A DNA stretch of 64,000 bases, taken from positions 21,632,501 through 21,696,500 of the forward strand of contig CM057469.1 in assembly GCA_030035585.1 (NCBI GenBank). Reading direction: 5' to 3'. Below the pieces are notes generated by a model that worked only from the letters and a program-made list of their open reading frames with translations, did no database searches and was not told the origin of the DNA. Of the stretch, positions 1-10,797 are shown one piece after another; position 1 is the stretch's first letter; each line of letters starts with the position of its first letter. A program made the translations under genes and the position numbers. The stretch is from Dugong dugon (taxonomy: Eukaryota; Chordata; Mammalia; Sirenia; Dugongidae).

Positions 1-464
1 TCCTGTCCTCTTCCTCCATGTGACCATGATGCTGCGATCTTAGCTTGCTTCCCCCAGAAGTTGCCACAGCCATCAAACAGAGAGGCACTTTTTCAGTGGA
101 TGTATTGCTGACTGTTGAAACTGCTCCATTGATTTCACTACCCACCCCACCCTAGAAAAATCTGTTTCCGAATTTTGCAAATCTTTAAGATATAAATCCT
201 TACATTTCAGTTTTTGGTCAAAATTCATCTGAAGGCTTGGGTCAGGAGATTTTGTTTTTTTAATACATATATAAAGTAGAGGCTAACTTTCTTTGAGATC
301 CTGAGGGAGTTCTGCTTTGCTATGCATAAAGTTCTAATACACATGAAATTCAAGGCCTTCACCATCTCTTCCCTGCCTACCTGAACTGTTTAATCTCTTG
401 ACACACCCCTCTCCCAACAACTTCCATTCTATGCTCTAGACATGTATTTATATAGATAGATAGA
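1..464. other. No recognisable gene; unassigned sequence
   Basis: Non-coding, AT-rich DNA with a T run near 255 and a short gata-rich stretch near 456. No repeat family or open frame that I can support. Confidence 0.5.
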
Positions 465-700
465 CAGCTGCCGTGGAGTTGACTTCGACTCATGGTCACT
501 TTATGTACAACAGAACTAAAGGTAGCCCAGTTCTGTGTCATCTTCACAACTGCCAGCATATTGGAATCCATCATTTTGGCCACTGTGCCAATCCATCTCA
601 CTAAGGGTCTCCCTCACCCTCTCTGGCTCTCTACCTCACCAAATATGATGTCCTCCTCCAGTGATTGATTCCTCCTGATGGCTTGTCCAAAGTGAGTGGG
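465..700 (-). mobile_element. RTE (BovB-like) LINE 3'-end fragment
   Basis: In reverse orientation it reads from the 3' tail (gagttgacttcgactcatgg, tatgtacaacagaac) into the 3' coding end (accaaatatgatgtcctcctcc, gattcctcctgatggc), the order seen in other RTE copies here. Diverged and 5' truncated. Confidence 0.75.
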
Positions 701-895
701 ACAGTGTTCTGTGTAATCCACAAGATTTTCACTGGCTAATTTTTGGAAGTAGATCACCAGTCCTTCCTAGTCCGTCTTAGTCTGGAAGCCTGTCCACTGT
801 GGGTGACCCTGATGGTATTTGAAATACTGGTGATATAGCTTCCAGCATGATAGCAACCTGCAAGCCACCACAGTACAACAAACTGACGGATGGTG
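701..895 (-). mobile_element. RTE 5'-region-like fragment
   Basis: Its reverse complement matches the 5' leader of the RTE near 55.4 kb: a block on 'gttgc..atgctggaagctat', then 'atttcaaatacca', then 'ggtgatctacttccaaaaat'. It directly abuts an RTE 3' end in the same orientation, so this could be one internally deleted RTE or a SINE-like RTE derivative spanning 465-895. Confidence 0.6.
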
Positions 896-1286
896 GTGGT
901 CCTATGTCCTAGTTGGTCCAGATTTCTTCCTGGGCCCTAAAAGTGCCAAACTGTCCCAGCCTGTGTGCCTTCATATCTATTGCTTACTCTGATAGGCACA
1001 CCCTTCCTTCTTGTCTTCATCTCGAATTTCATCTGAGGCAATCCCTCCTGCAGGAGGTTTTCCCTGGCCACCATGGTCCCTGTCTTGGGTGCAGGGTCCA
1101 GAGCTTTCCTCTGTCATGGTACTTGTCACCTACTGTTGAACACCAGCTATTAGTTTTTCTAGTAGCTTAACCAATTTCCGCAGGAGGCTTATTTGACAAT
1201 ATTCTGAAGTAGTTGAAAATTCTCATTAGAAATGTGAAATATAAATGCTTCTAAGTTTAGCTCAGTCCATAATATTAAACTAAAAT
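896..1286. other. Unassigned; no gene seen
   Basis: An 85-codon open frame at 913-1170 has no recognisable motif, no splice context and no similarity I know. Treated as chance. Confidence 0.5.
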
Positions 1287-1668
1287 GTTGTTGTTAGTTG
1301 CTGTTGAGTTGACTCCAACTCATGGTGACCTTATGTACAACAAAACAAAATATTGCCCTGTTCTGTTCCACTTTCATGATTGTTGGTACGTTTGAGTCCA
1401 TTGTTGTGGCTGTTGTGTCTGTCTGTCTCACTGAGGGTTTCCCTCATTTTGCTTATCCTCTGCTTTACCAACCATGATGTCCTTTTCTAGTGATCGGTCC
1501 TTCCTGATGACATGCCCAAAGTAAGCAAGTAGAAGTCTTGCCATCCTTGATTCTAAGGAACATTCTAACTGCATTTCTTCTAAGACTGATTTTTTCAATA
1601 TTCTTTGCCAACAACACAGTTCAAATGCATCAATTCTTCTTCTGTCTTCTTTTTATTAAGCTGAGATA
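1287..1668 (-). mobile_element. RTE LINE 3' end, 5' truncated
   Basis: Begins with the ttgttgttagttgctgttga tail and runs through 'accaaccatgatgtcctttt' and 'ttctaaggaacattctaac' to the 'caattcttcttctgtcttc' block, in the order of other reverse RTE copies. Confidence 0.85.
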
Positions 1669-1967
1669 TTTTATGTAAAGGCTCATTTTTAGTTAGGTTG
1701 TCTTTCCTTTTGTATTGTTATTATAAAAAGGTAGTTAGGAGCCATTGCTAACAGAATTACTTTCCTTTCCCCTAGTTTGAACTTATTGGGAGTATTGGTC
1801 ACAGGGCAATCTAGAGTTACAGCAGGATTAACATGAAATGTCATATATCTATCAAAATATTCTTAGATGAATGAGTATTGAGTTTAGACTTGGTTCGAGA
1901 TAGGGAATTAATAGAAGTTGAGTCAGGGATGTTTTAAATAATCTAAGACAGACTCATAAGAAAGTCT
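1669..1967. other. Unassigned spacer between two head-to-head RTE tails
   Basis: AT-rich, no motif recognised. Confidence 0.5.
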
Positions 1968-2356
1968 GAAGAAGAACTAATGCCTTTGAATTATGATGTT
2001 GGTGAAGAATATTGAATATACCATGGACTTACAGAAGAACCAACAAGTCTGTCTTGGAAGAAGTATAACCATAATGGTTTTTAGAAGCAATGATGGTGAG
2101 ACATTGTCTCACATTCTTTGGACATGTTGTCAAGAAGAAACAGTCCCTGGAGAAGAGACATAATGCTTGGTAAAGTAGAGGGTCGGTGAAAAAGAGAAAG
2201 ACCCTCGACGAGATGGATTGACATAGGGGCTGCAACAATGGGCTCAAGCATAACAATGATTGTGAGGAGGGCTCAGGACTGGGCAGTGTTTGGTTCTGTT
2301 GTACATAGGCTCTCTATGAGTTGGAACCAACTCAATGGCACCTAACAAGACAGACT
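1968..2356 (+). mobile_element. RTE LINE 3' end, 5' truncated
   Basis: Contains ggtgaagaatattgaatata, 'gtcttggaagaagtat', 'catgttgtcaagaag', 'gttctgttgtacata' and 'atggcacctaacaagaca'. This is the sense-strand RTE 3' end and lies in inverse orientation to the copy at 1287-1668. Confidence 0.87.
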
Positions 2357-2816
2357 TAATTTTTTTGTGAATCAACTTAGCCCAGAAATGTGATATTAAA
2401 TGTTGATTACATGGTTTCGTGTCTGCTGTGTCTTTTCTTCATGTTCAGGCATTAATAATTACGTTCTGTAAAGAACTCAATTTTCATTCTTCTGTGGGAG
2501 TCAGAGGACATTAAAAAGGTCCCTTCAGAGGGCACATTGTTTGCGTGTTTCCATGACAGGTGACTTAGGAAAAGCCTTCTCAAGTGTGTGCTTTATTGTT
2601 ATTTTTTTCCCAGTTGACATGTTGGTCCTTATCACAATTTTGGCAAAGAAAGGAGCAATGATATTTGCCCTTTGTACATATTATCATGAAATGTTCATTC
2701 CATGTTTAGTCCCAAGGATGTCACGGAGTACAGGGTCTTTTGCTGATGTCAAAGGGTTCCCATTTGGTTTAGCTGATAATGCAAACACTTGAAACACCGC
2801 GTTTTAATCACTGTAC
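2357..2816. other. Unassigned; no gene seen
   Basis: An 83-codon frame at 2541-2792 lacks any recognised motif and is taken as chance. Confidence 0.5.
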
Positions 2817-2950
2817 ACTTATCTGTCTTTTCCTCTAGACTCTTAAGCTTGTTGGGGTCAGGAACCCTGTCTTAATATTTGTATTTCTGTAGCTGGCACA
2901 GTGCTTGGTGCATACTGAGTGCTCAAGCGCTGATGGCAGAAGGAATGAAG
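2817..2950 (+). mobile_element. L2 LINE 3' end
   Basis: Contains 'ggtcaggaaccctgtctt' and 'ggcacagtgcttggtgcata' followed by 'gagtgctcaa', the usual order at the L2 3' terminus. Confidence 0.65.
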
Positions 2951-3094
2951 AAATGCAATGCTGAGATAACACGTGTGGCCCGGGACCTCAGACAAGAGGT
3001 GCCCAAATAAATATTAATTCTTGATAAACTAAGGAATAAAAAGAAGAAAAAAGAAGCAGTATGGGGTAGGGAAAGGAGAACTGGGCCAAGGAAA

Positions 3095-3240
3095 CAAAGG
3101 CTTTCAGTCTCTACAGAACTAGCTGAGTTAACTTGGGAAAGTCACTTAATTCCTTCAAGTTTGTATCTTCCATTTGTACAATGAGATCATATAAGATGAC
3201 CTCTACAGTCCTTTCTTCCTCTAAGAAATATGTGAGTCTA
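3095..3240 (+). mobile_element. MIR SINE
   Basis: Core pattern 'aacttgggaaagtcacttaa', then a 'catttgtacaatgagat' block, typical of sense MIR. Confidence 0.7.
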
Positions 3241-3354
3241 TGAAATTCCAAAAGATTGAGATAGTTGATTATATACTTTGTTAACTCGGATAAAAGTTGT
3301 TCATATAAATCTACAGCATTTTTAAGCTTTTAGGATTATTCATCCAAGTTCAAT

Positions 3355-3445
3355 TGACTGATTCAATCCTTCAGTCAGTCAACGTTTAGTAGGAGGCTAT
3401 TTTGTGTAAAGACTGTGCTGAAGACTGAAGATATGAAGAGGAATT
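3355..3445 (-). mobile_element. L2-like 3' fragment, reverse
   Basis: 'cttcagtcagtcaacgttta' followed by 'ctgtgctgaagactgaagat' resembles the reverse of the L2 terminus. Weak. Confidence 0.35.
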
Positions 3446-3459
3446 ATCACCAGCTTCTA

Positions 3460-3765
3460 CCACCAAGAATATGTGAGTGGTAGATGCGTGACAAAACAAG
3501 TGCGCTACAGCATGCTGTTTTAAGAACTATCTGTATGGGATCAAATTGACAACAGCAACTTAAAAGATTAGATAGGAACTTTAGGGGCAGTGGGTTTATA
3601 TTAATGGGGGAGGAACAACTCAGAAAAGGAGGGTGAGAATCGTTGCACAACTCAAAGAATGTAATCAATGACACTGAATTATACATGTAGAAATGGTTGA
3701 ATTGGTGTGTGTTTTGCTGTGTATATTTTCAATAACAACAACAAAATAAATAAACTTTTTAAAAA
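3460..3765 (+). mobile_element. Retroposon 3' end with A-rich tail (probably old L1 3'UTR)
   Basis: Ends with 'aatcaatgacactgaattat', 'aaatggttgaattggtgt', 'gctgtgtatattttcaataa', then aaaataaataaac. The pattern fits an old L1 3' terminus; subfamily not resolved. Confidence 0.5.
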
Positions 3766-4184
3766 TCCTAAGATGGAGAGAAGTCTTTAGTGCTAAAGAA
3801 TCACAGGAGAGAGTAGCAGACTTGGAGGATGGACAGAGCAGGTAACTGGTCTTAAACAGATCCAGGCTTTCTAGATAAGGGCCGCAGCACATGCAAAGAC
3901 GAAGATATGAAAAGGCATGGCTTTGTCAAAGAAGAGCAAGCCTTTGGTTCAGTAGGACTGGAGTGTACTATAGATGTAAGTGAGGGAGGGGCAGGAGATG
4001 AGGTGGATAAGACTGTAACCTCAACCTGATGGTCCTAAACATGGGGCTCAGGAAACAGAATTTCATTTTGTAAGTAATCGGGAGCCATTAAAGGCTTAAT
4101 AAGAAAATGGACATGATTCTATTTGCATTTCAGGGGAAAATGTTAATAATAATATGGATCATGAAGTAAGTAGTTTTTATTTTC
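3766..4184. other. Unassigned; no gene seen
   Basis: No repeat or coding signal recognised. Confidence 0.5.
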
Positions 4185-4345
4185 TCGAAGCATAGTCTTT
4201 AGATTCTTGTTAAAATGCAGATTCCTAGATGTGACTCTCAGCCTGTAGAATCAGAATTTCTGTGGGTTTAGCTCAGAAACATGCATTAAATAAAACTCCT
4301 CTCTTATAATTTATGCAGGTTAGAGTGTGGGAACCACTGGGCAAG
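4185..4345 (+). mobile_element. MER5A-like hAT DNA transposon relic
   Basis: 'cttgttaaaatgcagattcc' in the middle and 'tgggaaccactgg' as a terminal inverted repeat remnant. Confidence 0.65.
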
Positions 4346-4407
4346 TGGATGGATAGTTAGAGACTGGGAACTCAGGTTGAGGGGGTTAGCTTTAAGAGAT
4401 GACTTGG

Positions 4408-4470
4408 GCATGATGTAGAGAGCACAGATTTTGGATTCAGATAAACTTTGAATCTCAGCTCCATCATGTA
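4408..4470 (+). mobile_element. MIR 5' fragment
   Basis: 'gagcacagattttggattca' and 'tgaatctcagctccatca' match the MIR head. Cut off by the LTR that follows. Confidence 0.6.
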
Positions 4471-4685
4471 GTCATTAGTTTCCTAGTGCTGCTGCAACAG
4501 AAATACCACAAGTGGGTGGCTTTCAAGACCAGAAATGTATTTTCTCACAATTCTGGAGGCTAATAGTCCAAATCAGGAACTCGTCCATGTCAATTTCTTC
4601 CTTTTCTGTAGCCCTGGGCATTCCTTGGCTCTTGGTGATCCTCACATGGCATCTGTTTTCCCCAGTATGTGTTTATCTATGTGTC
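4471..4685 (-). mobile_element. MLT1-type (MaLR) LTR, left part
   Basis: 'tagtttcctagtgctgctgc', 'aataccacaagtgggtggct' and 'ttctcacaattctggaggct' are the reverse of an MLT1 3' end. The LTR resumes at 5826 after two insertions. Confidence 0.8.
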
Positions 4686-4885
4686 TGTTGTTGTTGGGCT
4701 GGTGTGCTTTCCAGTCAATTCCAACTCACGGTGACCCTGTAGGATGGAGTAGAACAGCCCTATAGTATTCCCTGGGCTGTAATCTTTACGAGAGCAGATC
4801 AACAGATCTTTTCTCCTGCAGAGTGGCTAGTGGGTTTGAACCGCCAACCTTTTAATTAGCAACTGTGGTGCAGTAAATTGCTTTT
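4686..4885 (-). mobile_element. AfroSINE-type tRNA-derived SINE
   Basis: Reverse copy: 'gtcaattccaactcacggtg', 'gtagaacagccctatagtat', 'gctgtaatctttac', 'gctagtgggtttgaaccgcc'. Long subtype with the lysine-tRNA-like head at its right end. Inserted in the LTR. Confidence 0.85.
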
Positions 4886-5825
4886 ATATGGTCCTTCTAG
4901 CCATGGTCTTGTAACTCCCACAAAATGATTGGGTAGGACAATATAAATAAGGTGTGTAACACTCTTGCCAGGATTGCCTGGGATATGCAAAAAAAGGTGC
5001 TTGTGACCTACAAAGGGGATTGATCAAAATCTTAAAAAAATGTCAAATGCCAGAGGTTTAGGGGAGGACCTCCCTACCATCAAAAAGAAGAGCCAGGAGT
5101 GCAATGTGACCTTTGGACCTAGGGTACCTGCACTGAGGACCTCTTAGACCCAGGAGACAGAGCTGAAACACTGGACAGTTGTAACACTGGAGACAGCAGT
5201 GGCAGGAGACAGCAGTGACACAGGACCTGCAGACAACTGCAGCTGGCTAGCTAACCCACAGAGGAAGAGAGCTGGGAGCTTTTGGGCAGGAGGTTTCCTG
5301 GGGAGCGAGTTGCCTCCAGGTGTTTATTGGGGGAGCTAATGAACTTTGTAACACTTGCCCAAGCAGGGTAGAAGCCAGGCCTGAGCAGAAGTTGAGGCCG
5401 AGAGCTAGGGCCAGAGGCAGGCGCAACCAAGGAGCTAAGAGGTTGGAAGCTGTCCTGATTGACGAACTGTATCCTGTCTCCTGAGTTGTTCCCTGTTACC
5501 TCCAAGTTGATCCTGATCCTGAATTATAACCTGTTACTTCCCTAATAAGCCCCATAATTGTGAGTATGATCTGTGAGTTCTGTGTGGCTGTTGCAACAAA
5601 TTTTCAAAACCAGCAGAGAAGCAGAGAGTGCCATGGGAGGGATGGCTGGTGTCAGAATCGGTAAAAAGGTTGGAGAGTGGAGGTATGTCTGACCTCCACC
5701 TCATAGGAATCAGCTTTGGACTGATGCTAATGATTTTGATTCTCTCTGTTTCCCCTGAAATTAGATGAGGTTTGACATCACCATATTTTTACAGCAGCCA
5801 AGTTCTTGACAATTTTGCTACCGCG
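4886..5825. mobile_element. Unidentified LTR-like block inside an MLT1-type LTR
   Basis: A 0.94-kb block separates the two halves of the LTR and differs from all other repeats in the window. It has a TATA-like 'aatataaataagg' near 4940, internal 'gacagcagt' repeats near 5190-5215, a GC-richer middle and 'cccctaataagcc'-like polyadenylation context near 5545. These features suggest a solo ERV LTR in + orientation, but I cannot fix its ends or family. An open frame at 5251-5505 (-) is not credible as a gene. Confidence 0.4.
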
Positions 5826-6017
5826 GCTCCTCTTCTGTGTCTCTTCTACTATTTTTGTTACTTAGAAGTGTTTAGTTTTAGGACACACTCGACACTAATT
5901 TGGCCTCATTAACATAACTAAGAAAACCCTATTCCCAAACAAAATTACATCCACAGGCATAGGGGTTAGGATTCCAACACATATTTTGGGACGACACAAT
6001 TCAATTCATAACAGTAG
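5826..6017 (-). mobile_element. MLT1-type (MaLR) LTR, right part
   Basis: 'taagaaaaccctattcccaa', 'aaaattacatccacaggcat' and 'gacacaattcaattcataac' complete the reverse LTR begun at 4471. Its close sequence relative lies at 20691-21330 (+). Confidence 0.8.
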
Positions 6018-6165
6018 CTATTTAATCTTACCCAAATTACTTAGCATCTTTGAGTCTGGATTTTTTCTTCTGTAAATGAGTATAAAGTATCTGCCTCATA
6101 GGATTTCTATCAGGATTAATTGAGATAACATAGTTAAAGCACCTAATGTGGTACGTACCAGCTTT
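6018..6165 (+). mobile_element. MIR SINE
   Basis: 'aattacttagcatctttgag', 'cttctgtaaatgagtataaa' and 'taattgagataacatagtta' follow the MIR order. Confidence 0.75.
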
Positions 6166-6245
6166 GGGGCCATATTAGAATCACCTGGGGAAATTATTCA
6201 AACTCTGTGTGCCCCCAAGTTCTGGTATGGGGTATAGAGTCTTCA
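6166..6245 (+). mobile_element. MER5-like fragment
   Basis: 'attagaatcacctggggaaa' followed by a degraded middle; only the left half is recognisable. Confidence 0.5.
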
Positions 6246-7020
6246 AGAAGTTCGCCAGATGAGTTTAGCTAGGACCTGATAAGAATCGCACAGTATACGT
6301 TAGCTCTCTTTCACCTAAGGCAACGACATTGAAGGTATAAAAGAGGGGATAAATTTAAGAGCTTTTTAGAAGGGAGAATATCCAGGACCTAGAAGAGTTG
6401 CCTGGTTTTAGGTGGCTGGTTGTGCCTTAACATAGCAGGAGAATGCAGTTCTGTTTTGAACATGCTAAGCTAATGGTGTCTACAGGCATCTAAGCTTGTG
6501 CTACATAATGGACGAAGGGTCTCAGGAAGAAGCTTGGCTGGTAATAAAGAGCTGGCTGTCACAGTGGTGGCTGAAAAGGGCATAATTGCCCAGAGAAAGG
6601 ATAAGAGCTAAGAGGCCTCATGACTCACCTCCATGTCAACACTACATTTTAAAGTTTTCAGAAAAAAAAAAAAAATCATTGAAGGAAATTGAGAAGACAT
6701 GAGTAGGAAGGGAGGAGAACCAGGAGAGGGTTTTATTTCAGAGGCCACGAAAGAGAGACTGTCAAATGCCACAGTGAAATCGAGGAAGACTGTAAGTTTC
6801 TTTGAAGGGGGTATCCTGTCTTACCAGGTGGTAGACGCTGAGGCCGTGGTGGTTGAGTGGTTGATCAGTTTTGGAGAAACCTTGATATCCTTAGCTTTAC
6901 TCTTACCTAAAATACCCATAAAAACAGTGCAAATTTTCCAGTACAGAATAAACTGTGGTTTTTTAGGTCTCCCCCCGCCCCCCGCCCCAGCCCAAGCCAG
7001 AGGAAAGTATAGAGGAGGAA
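6246..7020. other. Unassigned; A-run and short C-rich tract
   Basis: Contains an A run at about 6661-6675 and a C-rich stretch near 6970-6995. The 108-codon frame at 6699-7025 ends in that C-rich stretch (PPPPAPA) and shows no domain; judged spurious. Confidence 0.5.
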
Positions 7021-7160
7021 TCTAGCATTTATCTAACATCTGTGAATGTCAAGCAGTTTAAATAAGCAGTATCTTTTCACACTTCATTGCATCTTAGAGA
7101 GGCTAAGTAACAGCCAAAGACTCACAGGGGATAGCTGCTGAGCCAGGAATTCTGTCCCCA
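7021..7160 (+). mobile_element. MIR/L2-like relic
   Basis: 'gcatttatctaacatctgtg' and 'gagaggctaagtaacagcca' with 'gctgagccaggaattc' fit an old MIR3/L2-type repeat. Confidence 0.45.
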
Positions 7161-7621
7161 GTTCGTAGGACGCCAGCACCACAGCACCACCCTCATGGTC
7201 CCAGCCAAGGAAAGAACAATTAGAGCTACCTCACTCTTCTCTCTATGTAGCAGATAGTTTTGGGTTTCAGAAAGTAAAAGTCATTGCAAGTAAACAGTTT
7301 TGAAAAAGCAAGGCATGAACAATATGGGTAATTTTATTTCTCATTAGACATGCTATGTGACTATAAAGTGTTAAGACTTTGTGGCTTATAACTGGCTCTT
7401 GAGATAATCTCAAGAGTTCCTGAATTGTTCCGGGAGCTGCAGAGTTGGCAGGGAAGGTGGACAGCCACCCACAGTGTGGGCGTGGATGTGTGCGCTGATG
7501 GATTGGCATCCCCATTGCTCTAGTTACTCCAGAACACAAAGGCTTTCAGCGTCCAGGCATAAGGAAACATACGACCTATGAGCAGTGGTGGGGTTTGTGG
7601 TGGACCAGAGTCCAGGCTTGC
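7161..7621. other. Unassigned; no gene seen
   Basis: Non-coding. Overlapping minus frames here show no known motif. Confidence 0.5.
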
Positions 7622-7631
7622 CAGCATGAAA

Positions 7632-7823
7632 CCCGTTGCCACTGAGTTGATTCCGACTCATAGTGGTCCTAAACGACAGAGTAGAACTGTCCCATAGGAT
7701 TTCCAAGACTGTAAATCTTTACAGAAGGAGCCTGCCAAATCTTTCTCCCTCAGAGTGGCTGATGGGTTCGAACCGCAGGCCTTTCAGTTAGTAGCCAAAC
7801 GCATAACCACTTTGCCACCAGGG
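7632..7823 (-). mobile_element. AfroSINE-type SINE with intact TSD
   Basis: Full-length reverse copy ending in 'aaccactttgccaccagggc'. Flanked by a perfect 10-bp TSD, cagcatgaaa, at 7622-7631 and 7824-7833. The long subtype with the 'ctgtaaatctttaca' segment. Confidence 0.93.
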
Positions 7824-7833
7824 CAGCATGAAA

Positions 7834-9496
7834 TCATCCAAATTCAGTTTCTTTTTTTAAACATCGTGCAGCCAAACAGTCCTCATCTCTGGAGTCAGCC
7901 CACAGGCCACCAGTTGAAGATCTCTTTTTGCAGTTAGAGCAAGTTAGTGTGTAAATGAAGGAAATTCAGAAACTAGAGAAGCCTGGAAAATCCTAAACTA
8001 GATAAGAGTCTGTGCTTATTTGTATGGTGCACGAAGGATTTAGGAGGGCTTTCTAGAGGTGTAACATGCTTTCTTGCTTTATGCTCAGTAAACATCTCAT
8101 TAGCCCTGAGTATGTACTCTACAAATTCACTTACTTTGTTTTTAGCAAAGAGTGATTTGAATGGCTTTTGCTTAGCATGCAAATTAGATTTTTAATGGAA
8201 ATGCAGTTCTGCCTTTGATCATTATAATTAAACCAGCTTGCTTTTAACTCACCTGATTTGACATTACCTAGATTTATTCCCCTACCTTGGATTTGGGCTG
8301 AGAGTTCCTTGTCCATTTTAACTGGCTCTCCTTTTCCTAATAATAGTGGGGAGGGCAGCCTCTTCAAATGTATTTACAGCACATTGCCGTGGTGTGAAGG
8401 GAAACGTGTAACTGAAATCGTGTTTCCTTCTTGGTCAAAATTTTATTTCCCATTTTATGCATCTGGTGAAGATAAAGATTTTAATGCTTGACTGCAAAGA
8501 CCTGACTCTGCAGGCATGTACTTAACTCTCTCTGTTGAAAATATCATGATGGCATAGGATTCTGCCTTGAGTGCAATACAATTGTCAACTTCTTTTTTAT
8601 CAAGTCATCTATGGCTTTTCTGCTTCCTTATCGCCTGTTACAATCATCTTCTGACCATCTGGGAAATCTCTGATCCTATGTGCAGAGTCCATTTAAACAT
8701 TTTAGTGCTGGAAGAGTGGAAACCTTGTAAAAGTGTTAATGTTTTTCCTGCTGTTACACTGGGAGCAAAAATAAGCATTTTAAGTAACTGGGAGCAAAAA
8801 TAAATCTTTTAATGCGCTTTCCTGCTGAGTAAAGATTTTGGAGTTTACAGGCATCCATGCGAAATTCTAAATGGGGACAGCGGTTCCTAAATACCCAGAG
8901 GAGTTCAGAAAAGGCTGCAGGCATTGTCAGCAAAAGGGACTGGAGTGATCTGTTGTATTCTCCTCATTATTGAAATAATCCCTGGTGTGTGTCAGGGAGG
9001 CTTCATAACTCCTCAAGGCAGTGGAGCCCTACTGAGTTCATTTTTGTGACAAGACTGGGAACGGGTTCCTGTTTTATAGAAATCCCATTAGCCTTTGAGA
9101 TGATCAGTTGAGGGAGATGACTATCAGGCATCAACTTTGGAAACTATAAAAGAGCACTAAATTGACAAGAGGGAAAGGAAGATACCTGAAGATATAAAAA
9201 TCAGCCAGCTTCAGCTGTGCCAGCCACCTATATGGGCTTTGTATTTCTGGGAAGTAAAAAGCCCGTAATTTTGTGATGACACCAATTTTATCAACAGCCA
9301 ACTATAGTTTTCATTTCTTCTCCCTATTCTCCTCCTCTTCTTCCTTCATCTGTCCTGTTTTCTGTTTAATAAAGAAAAAAGCATTAATTTTTAGAACAAA
9401 AATATTTATTAAAAGTAATAAGAAGAACACCCTTATGGACAGGAGCCAGAAAAAGTGGCTTCTCCCCACTAATCCAGTATTAGTTAACAATAATGC
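7834..9496. other. Repeat-poor unique sequence
   Basis: About 1.66 kb without a recognisable transposon. Several 60-97-codon frames are scattered on both strands but none has domain, splice or codon-usage support. It holds a short tandem 'gggagcaaaaataa' motif near 8762 and 8790. Confidence 0.5.
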
Positions 9497-9633
9497 TTCA
9501 CTCATTCAACGAACATTTACTGAGTACTTATTAAATGCCAGGCATGGTGAGCATTGTTCAGTGTGAGATCAAGCAAGAGAGAAGACAGACAGGCGGACAA
9601 AAATCCCTGTCCTTGTGGAGTTTACAATAATCT
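9497..9633 (-). mobile_element. L2 LINE 3' end, reverse
   Basis: 'cattcaacgaacatttactg', 'gagtacttattaaatgccag' and 'aaaaatccctgtccttgtgg' are the reverse of the L2 terminus. Confidence 0.8.
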
Positions 9634-9692
9634 AGATAGATAGATAGGTAGGTGGATAGGTAGGTAGGCAGGTAGGTAGGTAGATACATAAA
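9634..9692. repeat. (GATA/GGTA)n tetranucleotide microsatellite
   Basis: Imperfect run of taga, taggt and ggata units immediately after the L2 end. Confidence 0.9.
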
Positions 9693-9696
9693 TGTC

Positions 9697-9902
9697 AACC
9701 AGTTGCCACTGAGTCAATTTGGACTCATGGCAACCCCATATGTATCAGAGTAGAACTGTGCTCCACAGGGTTTTCAATGGCTTTTTTTTTTTTTAAATAG
9801 ATTGCCAGGCCTTTCTTCTGAGGTGCCTCTGGGTAGACTCGAACTACCAACTTTTCAGTTAGCAGCCAAAGGCTTTAACCCTTTATACCACCCAGGGACT
9901 CC
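9697..9902 (-). mobile_element. AfroSINE-type SINE, 'tctgaggtgcctctggg' subtype
   Basis: 'ccagttgccactgagtcaat', 'catatgtatcagagtagaac', 'ttgccaggcctttcttctga' and 'accacccagggactcc'. Carries an internal T run at 9782-9795. Confidence 0.88.
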
Positions 9903-10587
9903 AGATAAATTTTAGAAGGTGATAAATGCTGTGGAAAGAAGAAAACATAACCAAGAAGGAGGGGCTGGTGGCAATTTGAAATAAGGCACCCAAGCAGCCT
10001 CACTGAGGGGCGAACGCTGAGCAAAGACTTGAAGAAGATGGATGTCTGGGGGAAGAAGATTCCAGATAGAGGGAGAAATGTGGGACCATGCCTGGCATGT
10101 TCAAGAAGTAGGACAGTGTCACCCAAGTGGAGTGAACAAACATGTCCATTAAATGAAATAATTTATATCAAAGTGTGTAATCATGTACACAGTGCCTGGC
10201 ATATCATCAAGGCTCCGAAGCTATGAAACCTCCCCTCTGCCTTCTGTTGGCCTTCACCCCTGCTCCCACCTCCATCATAAGTGAAGACACTTTCTAAAGT
10301 AATCCAGCGGTTCTGGTGGTCTTCTAGGGAGTCTGTGGGATTTCAGGGACATTGACGTTTGTCATGACAATGTCTGTTCTGTGGCTGTAATAATATTATT
10401 TTAAATTGAACAGACAATCTCACTGATATGTTGATGAGCAGAATATCTTTCCACCTATTAACCACATAGTGAAAAAAGAGAATCCCTAAGTGGTAGATTA
10501 TGAAATGTTTTGTCCTACTCCAAGTAGTTTGCAAATGAATAAATTTGAGATTCTCTGATGATAGGAATTGTTCCTGCAGGCTTTTCT
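9903..10587. other. Unassigned; no gene seen
   Basis: No supported repeat or gene. Confidence 0.5.
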
Positions 10588-10600
10588 CAACCTTTGAAAC

Positions 10601-10752
10601 CAAACCATTGCCGTCGAGTTCATTCCGACTCATATGACCCTATAGGACAGAGTGGAACTGCCCCATAGAGTTTCTGAGGAGCAGCTGGTGAAACTGAACT
10701 GCCAACCTTTTGTTTAGTAGCTGAGCAATTAACCAGTGTACCACCAGGGCTC
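10601..10752 (-). mobile_element. AfroSINE-type SINE, short subtype, with TSD
   Basis: 'ccaaaccattgccgtcgagt' to 'accagtgtaccaccagggct'. Flanked by caacctttgaaac (10588-10600) and caacctttaaac (10753-10764), a one-indel TSD. Confidence 0.92.
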
Positions 10753-10763
10753 CAACCTTTAAA

Positions 10764-10797
10764 CAGTGGTTCTTAATCTAGCTGCATACTAGAATCA
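10764..10797 (+). mobile_element. MER5A relic, left part
   Basis: 'cagtggttcttaatctagct' is the MER5A terminus. The element is interrupted by a SINE and resumes at 11143. Confidence 0.75.

Noticed and set aside
6699-7025. 108-codon + frame as an exon
   Set aside because: No matching splice sites; ends in a C-rich low-complexity stretch.
9634-9692. CRISPR-like or regulatory array
   Set aside because: A simple tetranucleotide microsatellite in a mammalian intron.
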